This document shows, piece after piece, positions 8,389 through 17,340 of a stretch of DNA of 64,000 nucleotides. Every line of letters starts with the position of its first letter. Position 1 is the stretch's first letter. Below the pieces are notes generated by a model. That model was given only the letters and a program-made list of their open reading frames with translations. It was not told the origin of the DNA and searched no databases. This DNA is from JAYVJH01 sp043777595 (lineage in GTDB: Bacteria; Bacteroidota; Bacteroidia; Cytophagales; Spirosomataceae), in contig JAYWHT010000015.1 in assembly GCA_043777595.1 (NCBI GenBank), positions 4,961-68,960 of the forward strand, read 5' to 3'. Position numbers and translations under genes: made by a program.

Positions 8389-8874
8389 AATAGCAGCTTT
8401 TTTGTAAATCAACGCCACACAATGTGCCGCAATGCCTTCTTGACGACCTACAAAACCAATGTGTTCGGAAGTAGTGGCTTTGATAGAAATATCGTTTTGG
8501 TCAATTTGCATGACAGTAGCCAGACAAATTTTCATGGCTGGAATATGGGGGTTGAGTTTAGGTTCTTGTAGTACGACAGTAACATCAACATTGCCAACTT
8601 CATAGCCCACCGCCCGTATCATTTCGAGTACTTTTGTCAGCAGTATTTTACTGTCCACGCCCTTATATTGTGGGTCTTTGTCTGAAAAATGAAAGCCGAT
8701 ATTTCGCATATTGGCTGCGCCCAGCAGCGCATCGCACAACACATGACAAACCACATCGGCATCAGAATGTCCCTTTGCACCGTGTGTATGCGGAATCTGT
8801 ATGCCACCGAGCCAAAAATCTCGCCCAGCCTCTAACTGGTGTACGTCGTAGCCTAATCCTATTCTGATATTCAT
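8386..8874 (-). CDS. ispF: 2-C-methyl-D-erythritol 2,4-cyclodiphosphate synthase
   Basis: 162 residues, the normal size. This enzyme makes the cyclic diphosphate intermediate of the MEP isoprenoid pathway, releasing CMP. Zinc-binding Asp10 and His12 are in GYDVHQL; the GHSDADV motif and ALLGAANMRNIGFHFSDKDP follow, and a C-terminal EHIGFVGRQEGIAAH motif contributes to the neighbouring active site of the trimer. The stop codon is part of a palindromic repeat. Just upstream of its start lies a 7-bp repeat array that separates it from lon, which is on the same strand. Confidence 0.96.
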   Translation of the reverse strand: MNIRIGLGYDVHQLEAGRDFWLGGIQIPHTHGAKGHSDADVVCHVLCDALLGAANMRNIGFHFSDKDPQYKGVDSKILLTKVLEMIRAVGYEVGNVDVTVVLQEPKLNPHIPAMKICLATVMQIDQNDISIKATTSEHIGFVGRQEGIAAHCVALIYKKAAI

Positions 8875-8878
8875 GGTT

Positions 8879-8906
8879 GTCGTGGGTCGTGGGTCGTGGG
8901 TCGTGG
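8879..8906. repeat. Heptamer array GTCGTGG x4 between lon and ispF
   Basis: Four perfect tandem copies of the 7-bp unit GTCGTGG, followed by a degenerate fifth (GTCTATA). It sits 4 bases before the ispF start codon (ispF is on the minus strand), so changes in copy number would alter the ispF leader. Related 7-bp arrays occur at five or more other places in this window. Confidence 0.95.
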
Positions 8907-8928
8907 GTCTATACTAACAACCCATGAC

Positions 8929-11427
8929 TTACAACTCGGGACTTTTTTCTTTTTTCTCTTCTGGCAAAATAAACTTCATTTCTTTTTTTACTTTTTCGGG
9001 CAATAGTGCCACGGCCAATACCTCATCTACGTTTTCGACATAATGAAAGGTCATGTCTTTGATGTAATTGGGGTTGATTTCTTCGATGTCTTTGCGATTT
9101 TTGACACACATAATAATCTCTTTGACACCAGCCCGGCCAGCGGCCAATATTTTTTCTTTGATACCCCCCACAGGCAATACCTTACCCCTGAGCGTAATTT
9201 CGCCCGTCATCGCTACATGCGACTTGACTCTGCGCTGGGTATAAATCGACGCCATCGAAGTCAGCATCGTAATACCCGCCGAAGGGCCGTCTTTGGGTAC
9301 TGCCCCTGCGGGTACGTGTACGTGGAGGTCGTAATGGCCAAAAATACGGTAGTCGATGTTGAGTGTGTCAGAGTTGGCTTTGAGGTACGACAATGCCGTA
9401 ACTGCCGACTCTTTCATTACATCGCCAAGTTGCCCAGATAGTGTCAGACCACCTTTGCCACGGCTCAAACTCGACTCCACAAATAATATTTCGCCGCCTA
9501 CGGATGTCCATGCCAAGCCTGTTACGATGCCCGCAATGTTGTTGTCTTGATATAAATCTCGGTCAAATATCTCGCTACCCAATAGTTTTTCGATGTGTTC
9601 GGGTTTGATGGCTTTGGGGTAGTCTTCTTCGAGAACAATAGATTTGGCTGTTTTTCTGACCAATGTACCCATTTTTTGTTCTAAATTTCTGACACCAGAC
9701 TCACGGGTATAATGCTCGATTACTTTTTGAATGGCTTTGTCGTCGATACTAAACGTTTTGGCATCAAGGCCGTGGTCTTTGCGTTGTTTTGGTACGAGGT
9801 ATTTTTTGGCAATCTGCAATTTTTCTTCTACTGTGTAGCCCGTTAGTTCAATAATCTCCATACGGTCTCTGAGTGCAGGGTGAATGCTATCGAGCGAGTT
9901 GGCGGTAGCTATAAACATAACTTTTGACAAGTCATATTCTACCTCCAAATAGTTATCGGTAAACGTGCTATTTTGTTCAGGATCAAGTACTTCGAGTAGT
10001 GCCGATGCAGGGTCGCCTCTAAAATTAGAGCTAATCTTATCTATTTCGTCCAACACAAAAACAGGATTGGAAGTACCTACTTTTTTAAGATTTTGGATAA
10101 TCTTGCCAGGCATAGCCCCAATGTAAGTCTTGCGATGACCTCTGATTTCGGCTTCGTCGTGCAGGCCACCCAATGCCATTCTGACATACTTACGGCCTAA
10201 TGCCTTAGCTACCGACTTACCCAACGATGTTTTGCCAACCCCAGGCGGGCCATACAAACACAATATTGGTGCTTTGAGATTGTTTCTGAGTTTGAGTACT
10301 GCGAGGTATTCGATGATACGTTCTTTGATTTTTTCGAGACCAAAGTGGTCGGCATCAAACACTTTTTGCGCCCGTTTCAAATCAAAATTATCTTTTGAAT
10401 ATTCGCCCCAAGGCAAGTCTGTCATCAGTTCAAGATAGTTGAGCGTAACAGGATAGTCGGGCGACATGGGGTTGATGCGTTGTAGCTTTTGGGCTTCTTT
10501 TTCAAAATGTTTTTTGGCACTTTCCGACCATTTTTTCTTGGCTGCTTTTGCCCGAATATCCTCTAATTCTCGCTCTGGGGTTTCTACGCCCAGTTCGTCT
10601 TGGAGTACCTTGATTTGTTGGCGCAAAAAATAATCCCGTTGCTGCTGGTCAATATCCGAACTGGCCTTGGTCTGAATGTCCCGTTTGAGTTCGAGCATCT
10701 GAATCTCCCGCATCATGAGTTCGAGCAGTTTAGTAGCCTGAGTTGGAATGTCTGGGCTTTCGAGTAGTGCTTGTTTTTCGGCTACTTCGGCGTTGATATT
10801 CGACGACAGAAAGTGTGTTAAAAATATCGGACTTTCTATGTTGTCAATCGCTATGCGGGCTTCTTGGGGTATTTCGGGGTTGATTCTCAGTATTTTGTGA
10901 GCAGATTCTCTCAACGACTGCATCAAGGCTTTGGATTCTTTTTTGTTTTGATGCACAAACACATCGTCAATAGGCGTAATACGAGCCATCATGTAGGGGT
11001 CTTGGCGGGTGTATTCTTCTACCTTAAAACGCTGCCGTCCCTGAATGATTATTGTCGTGTTGCCGTCGGGCAGGGTAAACATTTTGATAATATAAGCCAT
11101 TGTTCCGACCGAGTAGAGGTCATCGCTCGTAGGCTCGTCTTTGGTTTGGTTTTCTTGTGCCACAACGCCAATGAGGCGGTCGCCACGATAGGCTTTTTTG
11201 ACGAGCTTGATAGATTTTTGTCGCCCAACAGTAACAGGAATAACCATACCGGGAAACAAAACGGTGTTACGCATCGGTAAAATTGGCAGTTCGTTGGGCA
11301 TCACAATCGGCTCGTCATCGCCGTCTAAGTCGCCAAATGGTAAAATTTCAATACTATCGTCTGCATCAGACATCATCAACTGAGAATATAAATTTTTGGA
11401 ATCTATTGTCATATTTGGGGCTGCCAT
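8929..11427 (-). CDS. lon: ATP-dependent endopeptidase La (Lon protease)
   Basis: 832 residues. Lon degrades misfolded and regulatory proteins in the cytoplasm. Visible domains: LON substrate-binding domain from about residue 45 (LPILPMRNTVLFPGMVIPVT), coiled helical region, AAA+ module with Walker A GPPGVGKTS and Walker B VFVLDEIDK, and the C-terminal S16 protease with the Ser-Lys dyad (PKDGPSAGITM and GGIKEKILAAGRAG). The N-terminal extension is somewhat long and acidic, as in other Bacteroidota. A TAnnTTTG-type box lies 83-90 bases before the start codon. The 3' end is followed by the 7-bp repeat array before ispF. Confidence 0.97.
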   Translation of the reverse strand: MAAPNMTIDSKNLYSQLMMSDADDSIEILPFGDLDGDDEPIVMPNELPILPMRNTVLFPGMVIPVTVGRQKSIKLVKKAYRGDRLIGVVAQENQTKDEPTSDDLYSVGTMAYIIKMFTLPDGNTTIIIQGRQRFKVEEYTRQDPYMMARITPIDDVFVHQNKKESKALMQSLRESAHKILRINPEIPQEARIAIDNIESPIFLTHFLSSNINAEVAEKQALLESPDIPTQATKLLELMMREIQMLELKRDIQTKASSDIDQQQRDYFLRQQIKVLQDELGVETPERELEDIRAKAAKKKWSESAKKHFEKEAQKLQRINPMSPDYPVTLNYLELMTDLPWGEYSKDNFDLKRAQKVFDADHFGLEKIKERIIEYLAVLKLRNNLKAPILCLYGPPGVGKTSLGKSVAKALGRKYVRMALGGLHDEAEIRGHRKTYIGAMPGKIIQNLKKVGTSNPVFVLDEIDKISSNFRGDPASALLEVLDPEQNSTFTDNYLEVEYDLSKVMFIATANSLDSIHPALRDRMEIIELTGYTVEEKLQIAKKYLVPKQRKDHGLDAKTFSIDDKAIQKVIEHYTRESGVRNLEQKMGTLVRKTAKSIVLEEDYPKAIKPEHIEKLLGSEIFDRDLYQDNNIAGIVTGLAWTSVGGEILFVESSLSRGKGGLTLSGQLGDVMKESAVTALSYLKANSDTLNIDYRIFGHYDLHVHVPAGAVPKDGPSAGITMLTSMASIYTQRRVKSHVAMTGEITLRGKVLPVGGIKEKILAAGRAGVKEIIMCVKNRKDIEEINPNYIKDMTFHYVENVDEVLAVALLPEKVKKEMKFILPEEKKEKSPEL

Positions 11428-11509
11428 ATCGACAGTGTGGTGTATTTGTTATCAACAATGATTTACCAAAATAGATTGTCTGAATGGTACTTATTTTGGT
11501 AAACGGGTA

Positions 11510-11517
11510 CAAATTTA
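11510..11517 (-). promoter_or_regulatory. Candidate Bacteroidota -7 box for lon
   Basis: On the minus strand the sequence is TAAATTTG, an exact match to TAnnTTTG, 83 bases upstream of the lon start. No clear -33 TTG element at the usual spacing was found, so this is a moderate-confidence call. Confidence 0.45.
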
Positions 11518-11678
11518 CGATTTTGTTGGTCATTATAACGAATAAACTACAAATATTGTGTGTATTGATTGACACTTTGGCTCAAAACTTAGCTAACGCA
11601 TATTTATTTTTAGTAGCGCTCCCGACACTATGGAGAATTTTGAAACAACATAGATACTAACAAGCCATTTAAAAATTG

Positions 11679-11686
11679 TAAATTTG
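11679..11686 (+). promoter_or_regulatory. Candidate Bacteroidota -7 box for the restriction-modification gene
   Basis: TAAATTTG, an exact match to TAnnTTTG, 28 bases before the ATG at 11715. It would give a short leader. No convincing -33 element. The 287-base interval between lon and this gene otherwise shows no further gene. Confidence 0.45.
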
Positions 11687-11714
11687 CACTCTACTTAAAT
11701 CTTGCACCAATTAA

Positions 11715-14700
11715 ATGATAAATAAAGACAATTTAAAAGACTTACTAAAAGCATTGAATTTTGAAGAAAACGGAGATATTTACAATAAATACTTCCCAAA
11801 TATTGGTGCTTACTTAAAGGTTGATTTTAAGAAAAATGTGCTTGTTTATCCTACTGATAAAGGTTTTGTAGTAAATGGAGAATTTACTTGCAATTTCATT
11901 TCGCCTGAAAATTTTGTTGTTTTTGAATGTGTGCATAGACTGTTTGAGAAAGGCTATAAACCCGAACACATTGAACTTGAACCAAAATGGAAAGTTGGAC
12001 ACGGTGCAAGTGGTGGACGAGCAGACATTTTAGTAAAAGACAATTCAAACAAATCGCTTTTGATAATTGAGTGCAAGACCGAAGGGGCAGAATTTAAAAA
12101 AGAATGGAACAATACTTTACAGCGTGGTGGCCAGTTGTTTAGCTATGTAAAACAAGCAGGAACAACGCAATATGTTTGTCTTTATGCCTCTGATTTTGCT
12201 GACAACAAAGTAATTTCATATCACTATATCGTTTCTCTCAAAGACAACGAGAAACTACTCGAAGAACTAAAAGATAAAAAACCACTGTCGTTTGCAGATG
12301 CAAAAGCATTAGAAGTTGAAGATATTTTCAAGGCTTGGAAAGAAACTTATAATTTGGACTATTCAACAAAAGGAATTTTTGAAGCTGATATTTTGCCGTA
12401 TCAAATTGGTAAAACAAAATATACAACTACCGACCTTTTGGCAGTTGGCAGTAAAGACATACAAAGCAAATACCACGAATTTGCAACCATTATGCGACAA
12501 CATAATGTGTCAGGTCGTGAAAATGCTTTTGACAAATTGGTTAATCTTTTTCTTTGCAAAATAGTAGATGAAAACAAAAACCCAAAAGATTTAAAATTCA
12601 ACTGGAAAGGTATTGCCTACGACAGTTATTTTGACTTGCAAGACCGTTTGCAATTGCTTTATCAAGCAGGAATGAAAGAGTTTTTGGGCGAAGATGTTAC
12701 TTACATTGACAACACAGCCATTGACAAAGCATTTCGCTTTTTCAAAAAAGACCCCGACGCAACAAGAGAAACGATTAAGAAATATTTTAGACAGCTAAAA
12801 TTTTTTACAAACAACGACTTTGCATTTATCGATGTTCACAACGAAAAGCTGTTTTACCAAAATTCAGAAGTACTGTTAAAAATCGTTCAAATGTTGCAGG
12901 ACATAAAACTGCAAGACGACAACCAAGAACACCAATTTTTGGGCGATATGTTTGAAGGATTTTTGGACAATGGCGTAAAACAAAGCGAAGGACAATTTTT
13001 TACACCAATGCCTATCGTAAAGTTTATTCTAAATTCTTTGCCATTGGAAAGCATAATTCAAGAAAGCGAATTGCCACCCAAAGCCATCGATTATGCTTGT
13101 GGTGCAGGGCATTTTTTGAACGAAATGGCATTACAAATAAAACCCTTTGTAGAAAAACACAAAGAAACCGACATTAAAGAATATTACAAGGAAATTGTAG
13201 GCATAGAAAAAGAGTATCGGTTATCCAAAGTCGCAAAGGTTTCGGCTTTTATGTATGGGCAAGACGATGTAAAAATCACTTATGCCGATGCCCTTGGCAG
13301 CAATGCAAAAGTACAAGACAACGATTTTTCGGTTTTGGTAGCCAATCCGCCTTATGCCGTCAAAGGATTTTTGCAAACTTTAAGCGAAACAGAACGAAAA
13401 TCCTTTACGCTTTTTGATTTGTTGGACGAAAAAAGCTTGGCCAACAACAACAGCATTGAAACCTTTTTTATAGAACGAGCCAAACAACTACTAAAACCAG
13501 GTGCCGTAGCAGGTATTATTTTGCCGTCTTCTATTTTGAGTAACGATGCAACTGTTTATACAAGCACAAGAGAAATTATTATAAAATATTTTCAAATTGT
13601 AGCTATTACAGAATTTGGTTCTCAAACTTTTGGAAAAACAGGAACAAATACCGTAACGCTGTTTTTACGCAGAAAAGAAGAAGACCCCGCACCTGCCGAC
13701 CATTGGCAAAACCGAGTTGAGGCTTGGTTTGCCGACAAATCAAGCAATGTGATTTACAACAAAGATAATTATGTTTATGAAGACGAGTATTTGATAAATA
13801 ACTATTGCGGCCACGTAGAAATAAACCATACCGATTATAAAACCCTACTCGTAGGTGAGCCAAACAACGATTTGCTACAAACCGAAATGTTTCTGGACTA
13901 CAAAAAAGCGTTTGATAACCTTACCGAAATAAAAAACCTATCAAAACAAAAAACTTTTAAATCAAAACCTCAAACAGACCAAGAAACCGAACTAAAAAAG
14001 CGGTTTACTGAGTATTTACAAACAATAGAAAAAGACAAACTGTATTATTTTGTATTGGCTACCGAAAATGGGGGGAAGGTTTTGGTAGTAAAATGCCCGA
14101 CAGATAACAAAGAACAAAAAACGTTTTTGGGCTACGAATGGAGCAGTGCCAAAGGCAACGAAGGAATAAAATACATAAACCAAAGCCCCCTAACCTCCAG
14201 AAGGGGGGAGGAGGTTGAGGTGGACGACACTGCCGCAATGGATACTGCCGCAGTGGACACTGCCGCAGTGGATACTGAAACCAAAGAATTTGTACAAAAA
14301 ACACAAGGTTTACAAAGCATAAATACACCTTTATACAACCCAAGTCAAAGAAATGATACAACAAAAATAAACCATTATATTCAAGAGAATTTTTTAGGGA
14401 ATGAATTGCCAATAATTGAAAGTTTAAGTTCTGTACTTGCATACCATAATTTGGTTGATATACTTGATTTTAATAGAATTGGGTTTAATAAACAGATTTC
14501 TATTACGCCAAAAAAAACAAGTTCTATTGTAAGTAAATGGAGTATAGTGAAATTAGGTGAAGTGGCAATAATTTCAAAAGGAAAATCCATCACAGAGAAA
14601 GATGCAATTCAAGGTTTAGTAAAAGTCGTTGCAGGCGGGAAAGATTTTGCATATTTACATAATGTAGCTAACAGAACGGAAAATATTATAACAGTTAGTG

Positions 14701-15578
14701 CCTCAGGTGCTAATGCTGGCTTCGTCAATTTTTGGAAAGAGCCAATATTTGCATCAGATTGTACAACAATACAAGGAAAAACAAAGGAAGAAACTTTGTT
14801 TTATTACAATGTTTTAAAAAATCTGGAAAGTGAAATATACGCAATGGCAAGAGGTGCAGCACAGCCTCACGTTTATCCAGATGATATAAAGGCTTTCAAA
14901 ATTCCCCTACCCCCAAAAGACATTCAGCAAAAAATAGTTGAGGAATGTAATGAAATTGACTTAGAGGTTGAAAAGGCGAATGTGGGAATTGAAGAGATGA
15001 AAGAGAATATTGAAAATATTTTTTCAGATGCTGAATTTACTACTAAGAAGCTCAATGAAGTTTTTAACAGACAAGCTGAGATTACTGATCCTGCGACAGA
15101 AAAAGGTGACGTTTTTTATGTCGGTTTAGAAAATATAGAAAGTAACACAGGCAAATTAGTTGGTAATCCGCTAACACAATATTCAACAATCAAGAGTAAC
15201 AAGAATGTTTATAAAAAAGGTGACTTGCTTTACGGTAAGTTAAGACCAAATTTAAACAAACTTTATGTAGCCCAAGAAGACGGAATTTGTTCAACAGATA
15301 TTCTTGTTTTGCGTTGCAACGATGCCGAACTCAACAAGTTTTATGCTTACTACTTGCGGACAAAGAAATTCAACGACGAAGTTGTGAAAACGGTAACAGG
15401 ACAACAACTTCCAAGAACTAAATGGAGTTTAATTGAAACTATAAAAATTCCAGTTCCAGAAGACAAACAGAAAATTATGGAACAAATAGAAAACTTAGAG
15501 CAACTCATACAAACCGAACAAGCCAAAATAGACAGTAGTGAGGCCAAGAAAAAAGAAGTAATTAAAAAATATTTATAG
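11715..15578 (+). CDS. Single-chain type II (IIG/IIB-like) restriction-modification enzyme
   Basis: 1287 residues fusing endonuclease, adenine methyltransferase and specificity parts. Residues 70-160 carry an HSDR_N-like PD-(D/E)XK core: Asp104 (GRADILV) and Glu119-Cys-Lys121 (IIECK). The N6-adenine methyltransferase shows GQFFTP, motif I DYACGAGHFL (from residue 459) and motif IV NPPY (544-547). Residues from about 940 to 1105 and 1110 to 1287 are two HsdS-type target-recognition domains, each followed by a long helix (PLPPKDIQQKIVEECNEI; PEDKQKIMEQIENLEQ). Two recognition domains on one polypeptide resemble AloI-type enzymes with bipartite targets; that is inference from layout. It stands alone between lon and radA, looks more AT-rich than its neighbours, and probably arrived by transfer. 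A repeat-derived segment interrupts residues 824-854. Confidence 0.88.
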   Translation: MINKDNLKDLLKALNFEENGDIYNKYFPNIGAYLKVDFKKNVLVYPTDKGFVVNGEFTCNFISPENFVVFECVHRLFEKGYKPEHIELEPKWKVGHGASGGRADILVKDNSNKSLLIIECKTEGAEFKKEWNNTLQRGGQLFSYVKQAGTTQYVCLYASDFADNKVISYHYIVSLKDNEKLLEELKDKKPLSFADAKALEVEDIFKAWKETYNLDYSTKGIFEADILPYQIGKTKYTTTDLLAVGSKDIQSKYHEFATIMRQHNVSGRENAFDKLVNLFLCKIVDENKNPKDLKFNWKGIAYDSYFDLQDRLQLLYQAGMKEFLGEDVTYIDNTAIDKAFRFFKKDPDATRETIKKYFRQLKFFTNNDFAFIDVHNEKLFYQNSEVLLKIVQMLQDIKLQDDNQEHQFLGDMFEGFLDNGVKQSEGQFFTPMPIVKFILNSLPLESIIQESELPPKAIDYACGAGHFLNEMALQIKPFVEKHKETDIKEYYKEIVGIEKEYRLSKVAKVSAFMYGQDDVKITYADALGSNAKVQDNDFSVLVANPPYAVKGFLQTLSETERKSFTLFDLLDEKSLANNNSIETFFIERAKQLLKPGAVAGIILPSSILSNDATVYTSTREIIIKYFQIVAITEFGSQTFGKTGTNTVTLFLRRKEEDPAPADHWQNRVEAWFADKSSNVIYNKDNYVYEDEYLINNYCGHVEINHTDYKTLLVGEPNNDLLQTEMFLDYKKAFDNLTEIKNLSKQKTFKSKPQTDQETELKKRFTEYLQTIEKDKLYYFVLATENGGKVLVVKCPTDNKEQKTFLGYEWSSAKGNEGIKYINQSPLTSRRGEEVEVDDTAAMDTAAVDTAAVDTETKEFVQKTQGLQSINTPLYNPSQRNDTTKINHYIQENFLGNELPIIESLSSVLAYHNLVDILDFNRIGFNKQISITPKKTSSIVSKWSIVKLGEVAIISKGKSITEKDAIQGLVKVVAGGKDFAYLHNVANRTENIITVSASGANAGFVNFWKEPIFASDCTTIQGKTKEETLFYYNVLKNLESEIYAMARGAAQPHVYPDDIKAFKIPLPPKDIQQKIVEECNEIDLEVEKANVGIEEMKENIENIFSDAEFTTKKLNEVFNRQAEITDPATEKGDVFYVGLENIESNTGKLVGNPLTQYSTIKSNKNVYKKGDLLYGKLRPNLNKLYVAQEDGICSTDILVLRCNDAELNKFYAYYLRTKKFNDEVVKTVTGQQLPRTKWSLIETIKIPVPEDKQKIMEQIENLEQLIQTEQAKIDSSEAKKKEVIKKYL
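14186..14276 (+). repeat. Repeat-derived insertion inside the restriction-modification gene
   Basis: Two abutting repeats between the methyltransferase and the first recognition domain. First, an inverted repeat with arms CCTAACCTCC (14189-14198) and GGAGGTTGAGG (14210-14220) around AGAAGGGGGGA; sequences of the type CCCCCTAAC...AAGGGGGG are widely scattered in Bacteroidota genomes. Second, at 14226-14276, about 3.4 copies of a 15-bp unit encoding Asp-Thr-Ala-Ala-Val/Met. The reading frame stays open through both. Confidence 0.8.
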
Positions 15579-15595
15579 CCATCGCTTTTGGCCAA
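15576..15595 (+). repeat. Half copy of the stop-codon-anchored palindromic repeat (copy C)
   Basis: Starting at the TAG stop codon of the restriction-modification gene the sequence reads TAGCCATCGCTT, the same as the left arm of copy A near ispF. The right arm is not preserved; TTGGCC follows. Confidence 0.45.
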
Positions 15596-15614
15596 ATACA
15601 ACAGATATTGTACT

Positions 15615-15630
15615 TTCACAATCTTGTGAA
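15615..15630. other. 16-base near-perfect palindrome downstream of the restriction-modification gene
   Basis: Arms TTCACAA and TTGTGAA separated by TC. It lies in the 194-base interval 15579-15772, which otherwise holds only a small hairpin (CTCTCA/TGAGAG, 15715-15729) and no gene that I can see. It could be a protein-binding site or a remnant; no role is supported. Confidence 0.35.
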
Positions 15631-15772
15631 TAGTAACCCGTAGAGCCTCAAATCGAACCATGAGTCTCTAACTCAGCCGCTGACGGTAAGGCACTTTCTA
15701 CTGGTTCTGGTTTCCTCTCACTTTGAGAGATTTCCCAAGTTACAAATTCTTGAAAAAATTAAATACACAAAT

Positions 15773-15940
15773 CTAAGAGCCGTTGCGATTAATGATAAAG
15801 AAAAAACTACAGACCAGATTAGCCCATAAATAATACGGATTGTCGTGTTTTATTTTGACACTAATATTCAGGCCATAAGCCCCCACAATCAGCACTGAGC
15901 CAATCCAGCCGAGTATGTCTATCAAAGTTTCTTGTGTCAT
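15773..15940 (-). CDS. Short CBU_0592-like membrane protein, probably C-terminally truncated
   Basis: 55 codons from ATG at 15938-15940 to TAG. The product matches the start of the small CBU_0592-type membrane family: a G-W-I-G motif in the first helix (DILGWIGSVLIVGAYGLN), then YYLWANLVCSFFFIIN in the second helix. Family members usually run 80-90 residues and continue with a third helix after this asparagine, whereas this one ends with Arg-Asn-Gly-Ser. It begins 11 bases after the radA stop on the same strand, so it would be the last gene of a radA operon. The lost 3' end faces the restriction-modification gene, so the insertion of that gene may have truncated it. Confidence 0.6.
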   Translation of the reverse strand: MTQETLIDILGWIGSVLIVGAYGLNISVKIKHDNPYYLWANLVCSFFFIINRNGS

Positions 15941-15951
15941 GTTTTGTGATA

Positions 15952-17328
15952 TTACCCCTTTATCAATTCATAAAAAACCTCGTCGAGCTTGGCTACTGGC
16001 TTTATTTTAATTTGATAATCGCTGATGACCAGCCCTTTGGTGTTGTACTTAGAAATATAAATTTGTTTGAAACCTAATTTTTGGGCTTCGGCAATGCGGC
16101 TCTCGATACGGCTCACAGCCCTAATCTCACCCCCCAAGCCTACCTCACCAGCAAAACAAAACGATGGCGGTACGGGCGAATCTTCAAAAGACGAAGCAAT
16201 CGAGACCACAACGGCCAAGTCAATGGCGGGGTCTTCGACACGCAAGCCGCCTGCAATATTCAAGAAAACATCTTGTACGCCCAGCCGCAAACCGCCCCGT
16301 TTTTCGAGTACGGCCAGCAACATTTGTAGTCGTTTGTTGTCAAAACCTGTACTACTTCGTTGAGGCGTGCCATAGTTGGCCACACTCACCAACGACTGTA
16401 TCTCTATCATTAGCGGTCGGTTGCCTTCCAGCATTGAGCCAATGGTTACGCCGCTCAGAGGCTCTTCTCGTTGTGATATTAAAATTTCGGACGGGTTGGT
16501 TACTTGCCGCAGGCCACTGCCTTGCATCTCATAAATACCCAGCTCGGAGGTACTACCAAAACGGTTTTTGGTCGTTCGTAATATTCTGTAAGTGGTATGT
16601 TGGTCGCCTTCAAACTGCAAAACTGTATCGACCATGTGTTCAAGTGTTTTGGGACCAGCAATAGAGCCGTCTTTGGTGATGTGTCCAATCATAAAAACAG
16701 GAATACCGTTTTCTTTGGCAAACTTCATCATCTCGGCTGCACACTGCCGCACTTGCGACACTGACCCCGCGCCGGCCTCAATAAAAGGCGACTGCATGGT
16801 CTGAATCGAGTCAATAATCAAAATATCGGGTTCAAATTCTTCTATTTGTCTAAAAATATTTTCGGTCGAGGTTTCAGTCAAAACAGAGCATTTGGTACTT
16901 TTGGCTTCGAGCCGCTCGGCCCGCATCTTGATTTGCTGCTCGCTTTCCTCACCCGACACATACAGCACTTTATGATTATTGAGTGTCAGCGCAATTTGCA
17001 ACATCAGCGTGGACTTGCCAATGCCAGGCTCACCACCAATCAACACCAGCGACCCCAACACAATACCCCCGCCTAATACCCGATTGAGTTCGCCGTCGGA
17101 CGTAATAATTCGGGGTTCTTCTTCGTACTTAATTTCGTGAATAGGTTTGGGCTTGGCAGCCAAACTGACCGACTTCCATGTAGCCGAAACGGCACTTTTT
17201 TTCTGTTCTTTCTCAATCACCTCTTCTACAAATGTATTCCATTCGCCACAAGTTGGGCAGCGGCCTAACCATTTGGCAGCCTGCGCCCCACAACTCTGAC
17301 AGAAGTACGCCGATTTTACTTTGGCCAT
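15952..17328 (-). CDS. radA: DNA repair protein RadA (Sms)
   Basis: 458 residues. RadA is a RecA-like branch-migration helicase that processes recombination intermediates. It shows the N-terminal C4 zinc finger (Cys10, Cys13, Cys24, Cys27), Walker A GGEPGIGKST near residue 100, the RadA-specific K-N-R-F-G motif (RTTKNRFGSTSELG), and the C-terminal Lon-protease-like domain (PAIDLAVVVSIASSF, FAGEVGLGGEIRAV). The start codon is only 12 bases from that of the divergent PAP2 gene as annotated, which leaves no room for two separate promoters unless they overlap the coding regions. Confidence 0.97.
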   Translation of the reverse strand: MAKVKSAYFCQSCGAQAAKWLGRCPTCGEWNTFVEEVIEKEQKKSAVSATWKSVSLAAKPKPIHEIKYEEEPRIITSDGELNRVLGGGIVLGSLVLIGGEPGIGKSTLMLQIALTLNNHKVLYVSGEESEQQIKMRAERLEAKSTKCSVLTETSTENIFRQIEEFEPDILIIDSIQTMQSPFIEAGAGSVSQVRQCAAEMMKFAKENGIPVFMIGHITKDGSIAGPKTLEHMVDTVLQFEGDQHTTYRILRTTKNRFGSTSELGIYEMQGSGLRQVTNPSEILISQREEPLSGVTIGSMLEGNRPLMIEIQSLVSVANYGTPQRSSTGFDNKRLQMLLAVLEKRGGLRLGVQDVFLNIAGGLRVEDPAIDLAVVVSIASSFEDSPVPPSFCFAGEVGLGGEIRAVSRIESRIAEAQKLGFKQIYISKYNTKGLVISDYQIKIKPVAKLDEVFYELIKG

Positions 17329-17340
17329 GCTTTTTTAGAT

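Noticed and set aside
8879..8906. CRISPR array
   Set aside because: Repeats here are contiguous 7-mers without spacers. No repeat-spacer pattern or cas gene is seen anywhere in the window.
9043..11280. Several open frames on the plus strand opposite lon
   Set aside because: They are shadows of lon in the antisense frames and carry no domain or signal features.
14059..14442. Minus-strand open frame rich in Leu, Pro and Arg inside the restriction-modification gene
   Set aside because: Antisense translation of the 15-bp repeat region; no support as a gene.
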